DNA of 38,348 nt, from the NCBI GenBank assembly GCA_021736385.1, contig JAIPFY010000029.1, forward strand, positions 1-38,348. Direction: 5' to 3'. Source of the stretch: Spirochaetia bacterium (GTDB taxonomy: Bacteria > Spirochaetota > Spirochaetia > CAKZLE01). Position numbers and translations under genes: made by a program. Positions 32,237 through 38,348 of this stretch are shown piece by piece. Numbering within the stretch: position 1 is the stretch's first letter; each line of letters opens with the position of its first letter. The notes below the pieces were generated by a model. It was not told the origin of the DNA. It searched no databases and saw only the letters and a list, made by a program, of their open reading frames with translations.

Positions 32237-33433
32237 ATGGGTAAATCTGAAATCAAGACGATGATCGAGAATCTGCAGCAGCTGGATACTGAGAAGATGT
32301 ATCTCAATGACTTTTTCCACACATGGAAAGAGAGTGACGACGAACTGGCAGCGACGTTCACGGTTGCCGATATCCTGAGAAAGATGCGAGAAGAAAACAT
32401 CTCTTCAAAAGTGTTTGACAGCGGACTGGGCATATCACTGTTCAGAGACAATTCGACACGAACACGGTTCAGCTATGCAAGTGCCTGTAATCTGCTCGGA
32501 CTCGAAGTCCAGGACCTTGATGAGGGAAAGAGTCAGGTCGCACATGGGGAGACAGTCAGAGAGACTGCCAACATGATCAGTTTCATGGCAGACGTGATCG
32601 GGATCCGTGATGATATGTATATCGGAAAGGGTCATACCTACATGAAAGAGGTGGCTGATGCGGTACAGGAAGGGTACGAAGATGGTGTCCTTGAACAGAG
32701 ACCCACTCTGGTCAACCTGCAGTGCGATATCGATCACCCGACTCAGTCAATGGCTGACCTGCTGCATGTGATCCATGAACTCGGAGGGATCGAGAACCTC
32801 AAAGGCAAGAAGGTCGCTATGACCTGGGCGTATTCTCCTTCGTATGGAAAGCCCCTCTCCGTACCGCAGGGTATCATCGGACTGTTCACACGATTCGGCA
32901 TGGACGTCGTGCTGGCACATCCTGAAGGATACAATGTGATGCCTGAGATGGAAGAGATCGCACAGGCGAATGCACAGAAGAGCGGGGGAAGTTTCACCCG
33001 TGTAGAGTCGATGGCAGAAGCCTTCCAGGATGCAGACATCGTGTATCCAAAGAGCTGGGCACCGTTCTCCGTGATGGAAGAGAGGACCGAACTCGTAGGT
33101 GCAGGGAAGTTCGATGAACTGAAGGATCTGGAAAAACGATGCCTTGATCAGAATGCCAATTTCAAAGATTGGGAATGTACTGAAGAGATGATGGCAAAGA
33201 CCAAAGACGGAAAGGCACTCTATATGCACTGCCTGCCTGCAGATATCACCGATGTGAGCTGTGAGAAGGGTGAGGTAGCAGCATCGGTCTTCGATCGCTA
33301 CAGGATACCGCTCTACAAAGAAGCCAGCTACAAGCCCTATATCATCGCAGCGATGATCTTCCTGAGTAAGTTCAATGATCCTGCTGCCAAACTACAGGAA
33401 TTACTGGAAGCCGATACGAATCGGATTCTGTAA
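32237..33433 (+). CDS. ygeW: YgeW-type knotted carbamoyltransferase
   Basis: The 398-residue protein belongs to the aspartate/ornithine carbamoyltransferase superfamily; length equals E. coli YgeW (396). The carbamoyl-phosphate loop is NSTRTRF (near residue 72), followed by HPTQSMAD (near 175) and HCLPAD (near 331). YgeW is structurally a knotted transcarbamylase whose substrate was long unknown; in urate-degrading anaerobes it is thought to act on a ureido amino acid, releasing carbamoyl phosphate for ATP synthesis. The partner carbamate kinase is not in the window. The only nearby ribosome site (AAGGA at 32219-32223) is 13 bases away, overlapping a 6-codon ATG frame at 32224, so initiation may be inefficient or coupled. 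Last gene of the operon. Confidence 0.92.
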   Translation: MGKSEIKTMIENLQQLDTEKMYLNDFFHTWKESDDELAATFTVADILRKMREENISSKVFDSGLGISLFRDNSTRTRFSYASACNLLGLEVQDLDEGKSQVAHGETVRETANMISFMADVIGIRDDMYIGKGHTYMKEVADAVQEGYEDGVLEQRPTLVNLQCDIDHPTQSMADLLHVIHELGGIENLKGKKVAMTWAYSPSYGKPLSVPQGIIGLFTRFGMDVVLAHPEGYNVMPEMEEIAQANAQKSGGSFTRVESMAEAFQDADIVYPKSWAPFSVMEERTELVGAGKFDELKDLEKRCLDQNANFKDWECTEEMMAKTKDGKALYMHCLPADITDVSCEKGEVAASVFDRYRIPLYKEASYKPYIIAAMIFLSKFNDPAAKLQELLEADTNRIL

Positions 33434-33439
33434 TGAACC

Positions 33440-33494
33440 AGGTTTATTCGTAAACCTCCATAACCCAAACCCGCCGGCTGTCCCCGCAGCCGGC
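33440..33494 (+). terminator. Two tandem hairpins ending the purine operon
   Basis: AGGTTTA-TTCG-TAAACCT (33440-33457) is a 7-bp stem closed by a UUCG-type tetraloop. Next, GCCGGCTG and CAGCCGGC (33473-33494) form an 8-bp GC-rich stem followed by ATCTCTTTGTT. Together they likely terminate the ygfK-ygeW transcript. The remaining bases to 33669 show nothing further. Confidence 0.7.
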
Positions 33495-33669
33495 ATCTCT
33501 TTGTTACTTCGTATGACTACTCCCGATCCGATCTCTGTACGTTGTACCACACAGGTTCAGGTTCACAGGGTGCCACTGAAGAGAGTGTGCAGCTCATGAT
33601 AGGACCTGTGGAGGGGGGAGATTGTGCCTGTGCAGGGAGAAGCATCATGATATCAGATCAGGGACCTGT

Positions 33670-34701
33670 TCACAGTTCGTTGAGCTCGTTATCGATGAAG
33701 ATATCTACGATGGCAGGATCGAACTGACTGCCGGAGTAGAGCTTCAGTTCTTCGACGGCGAACTCCTTCGGCAGTGCTGATCGATATGATCTTGAACTGG
33801 TCATGGCATCGAAAGCATCCGCTACAGATACGATGCGTGCAAGCATGGGGATCTCTTCTCCCTTGAGTCCGTCTGGGTATCCGCTGCCATCGAACCGCTC
33901 ATGATGGCTGCGGACGATCTCAAGATATGGTTTGAACAGATCGATATGCCCGATGATGCGTGTACCTGCTTCGGGATGCATCTGTATGACGGAGAACTCC
34001 TCGGCGGTGAGTTTGCCCTGTTTGTTCAGAATAGATTCAGGGACACTGATCTTGCCGATGTCGTGGAGCAGAGCTCCGGCTTCCAGCGTGCTGCACTGCT
34101 GAGCGCTCAGGTGCAGACATTCACCGATGCGACGTGAGAGGTGTCGCACCCGGTGACAATGGCCTTTGGTATAGGGGTCCTTCTGTTCGATGGTCTCTGA
34201 GAACGCCTCAATGGTCGCCATTGTGGTCTGCATGATCGTCGTATAGGCAGTATTGAGCTGATGTTCGAGCTTCTTCTGGTATTCGTTGTTAATGGAGAAG
34301 GCCTCTGCTTTTCGCTGCTCCTGACGGGCAGTGGTGATCACGCGCTGGACACATTCGATCAGCTCTGATTGATGGACCGGCTTGGGCAGATAATCAGCAG
34401 CCCCGAGTCTGATAGCTTTCATCCCTGTTTCAAGATCACTGAAAGCAGTGAGCATGATCACCGGGATCGAGGGGTAGGCCTTCTTGATGATGGAGAGGAC
34501 TTCGAAACCGGAGAGACCCGGCATCCTGATGTCAAGGAGAAGAGCATCAACGTGTTCAGCATGCACGCTGAGCGTATCAAGCAGCTCCTGTCCATGAGTA
34601 CAGAGGGTGACCTGATAACCGGCTTTGCTGAGAATGATCCTGAGGATCTTACGTATTGCCGGGTCATCATCCGTCGTGATTATGTGCATGGTGTTCACCA
34701 T
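33670..34701 (-). CDS. Response regulator with HD-GYP cyclic-di-GMP phosphodiesterase output
   Basis: The 343-residue protein has a receiver domain (residues 6-125; acidic pocket TTDDD at 9-13, phospho-acceptor D57 in LLLDIRMPG, conserved T/A switch in MLTAFSD, K in LPKPVHQ) and an HD-GYP domain with LLHDIGK and HHERFDGSGYPDGL. HD-GYP proteins degrade cyclic di-GMP, so phosphorylation would control the second messenger instead of transcription. The start ATG 34701 has AGGAG at 5-base spacing and shares a base with the stop of the upstream methyltransferase-like gene (TAATG), showing coupled translation. The histidine kinase 620 bases away is the obvious partner candidate. Confidence 0.9.
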   Translation of the reverse strand: MVNTMHIITTDDDPAIRKILRIILSKAGYQVTLCTHGQELLDTLSVHAEHVDALLLDIRMPGLSGFEVLSIIKKAYPSIPVIMLTAFSDLETGMKAIRLGAADYLPKPVHQSELIECVQRVITTARQEQRKAEAFSINNEYQKKLEHQLNTAYTTIMQTTMATIEAFSETIEQKDPYTKGHCHRVRHLSRRIGECLHLSAQQCSTLEAGALLHDIGKISVPESILNKQGKLTAEEFSVIQMHPEAGTRIIGHIDLFKPYLEIVRSHHERFDGSGYPDGLKGEEIPMLARIVSVADAFDAMTSSRSYRSALPKEFAVEELKLYSGSQFDPAIVDIFIDNELNEL

Positions 34702-35264
34702 TATGGCTCCTGTGAGGTAGTATTTCTTCTTCCCTGAATCAGAAACGCTGTAGTCTTCTTATACTCATGATAATCAGAGAACGTCCCGGGGAATATGAAA
34801 CGGTCCTCGATGATTACCAGTATCAGATTGCATCCGGTGAATGAAAGCATCAGAAGCACCATCGGAATACTGAAAAAATAGATTGCGAACAGAACATTGA
34901 TTAGAGTATACCAGATAAACCCCGGATGTCGAGAGAAAGCATAGGTTCCCTGTGCATAGGTCACAGGTGCAGCCGCTGTAGCTTTCTGAGGATGTCTGTG
35001 GAGATGGAGGGGGATCTCTATGAGCACCGAGTACACCAGCAGGGAGAGCAGCACAACCAGTGAAACAGCGAACAGCAGAGTCTGTATGTTCCATGAAAGC
35101 GGGATCTCCTCCAAGAGGATGATGAGATAGGGGACTCCAGTAAGTGGGAATCCTAGAGTGGTTATGTTCCGTAGAACAGGTTTTTGTCTGTATTGTGCCA
35201 AATCATATATGAATAACAGTAAATAACCTGTCATTCCATACAAAAATAAATTGCTTAATTCCAT
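34701..35264 (-). CDS. ICMT/NnrU-like integral membrane methyltransferase-like protein
   Basis: The 187-residue protein has about five hydrophobic helices (for example YLLLFIYDLAQY, LLFAVSLVVLLSLLVYSVLI, WYTLINVLFAIYFFS, MVLLMLSFTGCNLILVII). The pairing TYAFSRHPGFIWYTLI followed by EDRFIFPGTFSDYHEYKK is the pattern of the isoprenylcysteine carboxyl methyltransferase and phospholipid methyltransferase group (RHPxY…E…Y-x-x-Y), where the His, Glu and Tyr contact SAM. Substrate is unknown. It directly precedes the HD-GYP regulator in a coupled operon and diverges from the kinase with 58 bases between, suggesting a common signalling task, possibly carboxyl methylation of a small lipid-like signal. 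No Shine-Dalgarno sequence is visible before the ATG. Confidence 0.65.
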   Translation of the reverse strand: MELSNLFLYGMTGYLLLFIYDLAQYRQKPVLRNITTLGFPLTGVPYLIILLEEIPLSWNIQTLLFAVSLVVLLSLLVYSVLIEIPLHLHRHPQKATAAAPVTYAQGTYAFSRHPGFIWYTLINVLFAIYFFSIPMVLLMLSFTGCNLILVIIEDRFIFPGTFSDYHEYKKTTAFLIQGRRNTTSQEP

Positions 35265-35280
35265 ATTTTATCTATATAAT
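35251..35280 (+). promoter_or_regulatory. Promoter of the histidine-kinase gene, inside the divergent intergenic region
   Basis: TATAAT at 35275-35280 with TTGCTT at 35251-35256 (18-base spacer) points rightward; the -35 lies inside the first codons of the divergent gene. On the other strand a TTTTCA/TATTAT pair with 17-base spacing overlaps it. Both genes are therefore probably driven from one AT-rich 58-base gap. Confidence 0.5.
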
Positions 35281-35322
35281 ATTACGAACCTGCTCGAATG
35301 AAAAGCACAAAAAGGAAATTAG

Positions 35323-38300
35323 ATGATAATTGATGTTTCTTCGGTGATCCCTGCCATAGCATTCATCTTGTATGTATTCTTTGCTGTCTTTGGTTTCATG
35401 CAATACAATAAGGACCGGTTTTACTGGTCCTTTCAGTTATATATGATCTTCTTTGCCATCTGGAGCTTCGGGTCCATGATGATGCACCTGAACAGTGGAC
35501 TGTTCACGCCGTTGTTCTGGAATAAGGTCATGCTGGTAGGATTGCTCTCTGCTCCCTTCCCGCTGGTTCACTTCATCCTCGATATCATGAATATCAACAA
35601 CCGCATGATCAGGAAGTTCAGCCGCTACAGCTATGTCTTCATTCTCCTGCTGCTCGTACTGAACCTGCAGGAACGGATCGTCACAGATGTCTGGTTCACC
35701 AATGTGACTGAGTTCTCCTATACCCTCGGAAGCGGTGCGGTCCTTGCCTATTCGATCAGCTACATCTATCTTCTGCTCACCCTGATGATCATCTTCGTCG
35801 GCAGGAAGAAGATCAAGGCGCGGGAGTACGGGAAGAACATCTATCTCCCCTTGATCGGTGTCCTGATCATGCTCATCGGTATTCTGACGAACCTGATGCC
35901 GAACCTCGGCAAATACCCGATCGATGTCTTTGCTGCGACCATCAATGCACTCCTGCTGTTCTACACGATCTACAAGTACAAGCTCATCAGCTATTCGAGG
36001 ATAGGGTTGAGCATCATGTTCTCTACCATCCTGGCTTTCGTAGCGTCATTCTCCTACTTTCTGATCATCTATGTCATCTCGCTGTTCAGCGAGAACATCA
36101 TCACCTTCGATATCGCAGCCCTCTCGATGATCCTGGGTATCGCTACCGTCATCATCATCCATCCGATGAAGAACCTGCTCTCCTATTTCATCGATTCGGT
36201 GATCATCCCCAAAAGACACCCGTATCAGGCTACCATCAAGAACCTCAGTCATCGACTGACCACGATCGTCGATCTGAACGAACTGGGAGAAGAGGTCGTG
36301 AAGAGTCTCAGTGTCGGTATGAAGACCAACTGGGTCCTGTTCGCTGTGACTGATACCGCAGATGATACAGAACACTTCAGACTCATAGCCAATAACAAAT
36401 GTGAGACGAACATACAGACCGGAGCGGAGTTCCAGTTCACCTTCACCCGTGATATCGAGAAGAAACTGCTGGTCTCACAAAAAGAGAACACCGCATCCAT
36501 ACTCTATGCAAAACCTGATGAACAGAAGATCTCAGTGAGTCCGCAGATCCCTGATGCCGATGTGATCATTCCCCTGGTGTTTCGGAACAAGACCGCCGGG
36601 TATATTCTCATCGGATTCGATCTGAACAAAGTCCTGATCACCAATATCGAACTGGAAGCCCTTGAGATCCTTGCAGCGCAGTGTGCCCTCTCTCTCAAGA
36701 ATGCCCTGACCTTCGAACAGCTTCGGAAGCAGGGGACTGAACTGACGATGAGTAACAACAAACTCGAAGCGATCTTCAACGGGATCGCATCCCCGGTCTG
36801 CATGATAGATATCGACTATACCATCAAAGAGGTGAACAGTGCTGCGGTGAGTATCTTCGGTAAACAGCGCGAGGCCATGATAGGCAGGAAGTGCTACAGG
36901 ACCTTCTTCGGTCGCAATCTACCCTGCAGCTTCTGTAAGGGTCTCGACTGTATCCATTCTGGGGTGATGCAGGAAAACGAAGCTGATGTCATCGATAAGA
37001 CCTTCTCGTTCCAATTCCATAACGTGAAAGTCACCCATGCGTCCAAGGGGCAGTTCATAGAGATCATCAATGATGTGACAAAACAGAAGAATCTGCAGGA
37101 AGACCTCGTCAGGACTGAGAAGATGGCCGGGATCGGTACCCTTGCAGCCGGCATCGCACATGAGCTGAACAATCCCCTTGCCGGGATCCTCGGTACCGGT
37201 GAGATCATGCTCTCTGAGATCGATGAGGACTCTCCCCTGCGGGAATACACTGAAGACATCATCTCCTATTCCAAGACGGCATCTGATGTCATAAAAGAAC
37301 TGGCGATCTATACCCGAAAAGAGGTGAAAGAGAAACAGTCGGTGGATCTTGTCCGTATCATCGAGTTCTCTTTGCGATTAGCCACCCGCGGCATCGATTC
37401 GAAGAACATCCTGATAAAGCGAAACTATCATGCGCTCCCTACGATCGAAGCGAACGAGAGTGAACTGCAGCAGCTGTTTCTCAATCTTATCGTGAACGCC
37501 ATTCAGGCAATGAAGGGGAACGGTACCTTGACGCTTGCCTGTAAGGTGAAAAGCGGTCTGGTTCATGTCTCGGTAAAAGATACCGGATGCGGAATACCGG
37601 AAGAGAGTATGAATCAAATATTTACCCCATTCTTCACAACGAAAGCACCGGGTAAAGGAACAGGTCTGGGCCTGTCCAACAGCTACAGTATCGTTGAGAA
37701 CATGGCAGGGAGAATACGTGTGAGAAGTGAAGTGGGTGTCGGATCAGAGTTCACGGTGATCATTCCGGTGAATGAAGATGGTAAGAACAATATCAGTTTT
37801 GCCATGGTAGAGGATCAGTCAGGTTTGAATGATGTGTTCTTCATCCAGAGAAAGGTGCTTGTGGGTGAGAAGGGCTATATGGAGGAGTCAATCCATCGAG
37901 AGATAGATGAGAAGGCCCTGCATATCCTTGCCTATAAGGGGATACAACCGGTAGGGACAGTCTCTCTGATCACCTCTGATGATATCTGGCCCATGCCGAT
38001 TTCGAAGAACTTCGACATCGAGAAGATACTCCAGACACGGAAGTGTTCGGAGATCATTCGACTGGCAGTACTGCCGGAGATGAGGAATACCACCGTCTCG
38101 ATCGGACTGATCATCCTGGTCTTCCTGCTCGCCCGCTGCAAGGGGGTCGAGGATGTGATCATCGATGTCTTCGAGGAAGACACGAGGACCATCAAACTCT
38201 ATAAGAAGTTCGGCTTCGTTGAAGTCGGCACCTACTATTCTCCTGCTGCTGTGACCGTCCTGGTGCTGCAGAGCAAGACTACCATGGAAAAGGATGACAA

Positions 38301-38348
38301 ACAGCTGACGCACTTCGTACGACCGCTCTTCAGACGTCTCATACCACT
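35323..38348 (+). CDS. Membrane histidine kinase fused to an acyltransferase-like domain (partial, runs off window end)
   Basis: The frame is open for at least 1008 residues without a stop. Order: seven to nine membrane helices (about 7-270, HisKA_7TM-like), a GAF-like segment (about 320-465), a PAS domain (about 480-565) with C524, C535, C538 and C543, HisKA with H613 in AGIAHELNNPLAG, and HATPase with N725 in NLIVNAIQAM, DTGCGIP near 751 and GTGLGLSNS. From about 836 there is a further domain that I do not see in ordinary kinases: VFFIQRKVLVGEKGYMEES, HREIDEKALHIL, GTVSLI, EIIRLAVLPEMR and YKKFGFVEVGTYYS, in the order of FeeM/LuxI-like acyltransferases. AAAGGA precedes the ATG. The gene is cut at the window end, so the C-terminus is unknown. 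Confidence 0.8.
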   Translation, partial: MIIDVSSVIPAIAFILYVFFAVFGFMQYNKDRFYWSFQLYMIFFAIWSFGSMMMHLNSGLFTPLFWNKVMLVGLLSAPFPLVHFILDIMNINNRMIRKFSRYSYVFILLLLVLNLQERIVTDVWFTNVTEFSYTLGSGAVLAYSISYIYLLLTLMIIFVGRKKIKAREYGKNIYLPLIGVLIMLIGILTNLMPNLGKYPIDVFAATINALLLFYTIYKYKLISYSRIGLSIMFSTILAFVASFSYFLIIYVISLFSENIITFDIAALSMILGIATVIIIHPMKNLLSYFIDSVIIPKRHPYQATIKNLSHRLTTIVDLNELGEEVVKSLSVGMKTNWVLFAVTDTADDTEHFRLIANNKCETNIQTGAEFQFTFTRDIEKKLLVSQKENTASILYAKPDEQKISVSPQIPDADVIIPLVFRNKTAGYILIGFDLNKVLITNIELEALEILAAQCALSLKNALTFEQLRKQGTELTMSNNKLEAIFNGIASPVCMIDIDYTIKEVNSAAVSIFGKQREAMIGRKCYRTFFGRNLPCSFCKGLDCIHSGVMQENEADVIDKTFSFQFHNVKVTHASKGQFIEIINDVTKQKNLQEDLVRTEKMAGIGTLAAGIAHELNNPLAGILGTGEIMLSEIDEDSPLREYTEDIISYSKTASDVIKELAIYTRKEVKEKQSVDLVRIIEFSLRLATRGIDSKNILIKRNYHALPTIEANESELQQLFLNLIVNAIQAMKGNGTLTLACKVKSGLVHVSVKDTGCGIPEESMNQIFTPFFTTKAPGKGTGLGLSNSYSIVENMAGRIRVRSEVGVGSEFTVIIPVNEDGKNNISFAMVEDQSGLNDVFFIQRKVLVGEKGYMEESIHREIDEKALHILAYKGIQPVGTVSLITSDDIWPMPISKNFDIEKILQTRKCSEIIRLAVLPEMRNTTVSIGLIILVFLLARCKGVEDVIIDVFEEDTRTIKLYKKFGFVEVGTYYSPAAVTVLVLQSKTTMEKDDKQLTHFVRPLFRRLIP

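Noticed and set aside
1-38348. tRNA, rRNA, CRISPR array, phage attachment site or replication origin
   Set aside because: Scanning by eye found no T-loop GGTTCRANYCC in a tRNA context, no regularly spaced repeats and no integrase or dnaA-box cluster. A tRNAscan or CRISPR search would be needed to exclude weak cases.

Overview
The window looks like a chromosomal segment of an anaerobic, probably host-associated or sediment-dwelling bacterium with roughly balanced base composition. The gene complement (an E. coli-type yge/ygf purine cluster, UroD-family methyltransferase paralogs, a 7TM-type histidine kinase, an HD-GYP response regulator and a DUF502 protein) fits a spirochaete of the Sphaerochaeta/Treponema kind best. 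That taxonomic guess is inference; no rRNA or other marker gene is present.

Bases 1-2500 are a mobile-element scar. The end of an IS1595-like element leaves the window on the left. A complete 1707-bp IS1634-like element (31-bp imperfect terminal repeats, 5-bp target duplication CTCAA) sits inside an already decayed DUF4143-type ATPase gene. Bases 2500-12900 are single genes and small operons: two UroD-family paralogs with strong separate promoters, a GntR/ABC transporter operon with a perfect palindromic operator over its own promoter, a DEAD-box helicase followed by an RNA-methyltransferase-like gene, a DUF502 membrane protein, a secreted beta-sandwich-like protein and a PAP2 phosphatase. 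The PAP2 gene is the last member of an operon with a PfkB kinase and a coiled-coil membrane protein (12281-14401).

Bases 14700-33500 form one divergent purine-degradation locus. Leftward run two fold-type-II PLP enzymes (a TrpB-like enzyme of unknown substrate and a threonine-synthase-like enzyme). Rightward, from a consensus promoter, run ygfK, ssnA, ygeY, a three-subunit xanthine dehydrogenase (Mo, 2Fe-2S, FAD subunits), an 8-oxoguanine-deaminase-like amidohydrolase, ygfM, xdhD and ygeW, closely spaced and often with overlapping start and stop codons. By analogy with the E. coli yge/ygf genes and the anaerobic urate-degradation genes of gut bacteria, the deaminases and hydroxylases would bring purines to xanthine and urate, YgfK would feed or remove electrons, and YgeY and YgeW would process ring-opened ureido products, YgeW possibly conserving energy as carbamoyl phosphate. 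hyuA, carbamate kinase (yqeA) and a canonical ygeX are not in the window; the two PLP enzymes are candidates for the terminal step.

Bases 33670-38348 hold a signalling module: an HD-GYP response regulator coupled to an ICMT/NnrU-like membrane methyltransferase, and, divergently from a 58-bp gap, a large membrane histidine kinase. After its kinase domain this carries an extra domain resembling FeeM/LuxI-type acyltransferases and it is cut by the window end. The fusion of kinase, putative signal synthase, a neighbouring carboxyl-methyltransferase-like protein and a cyclic-di-GMP phosphodiesterase-type output is the most unusual thing here and the best candidate for an undescribed system.
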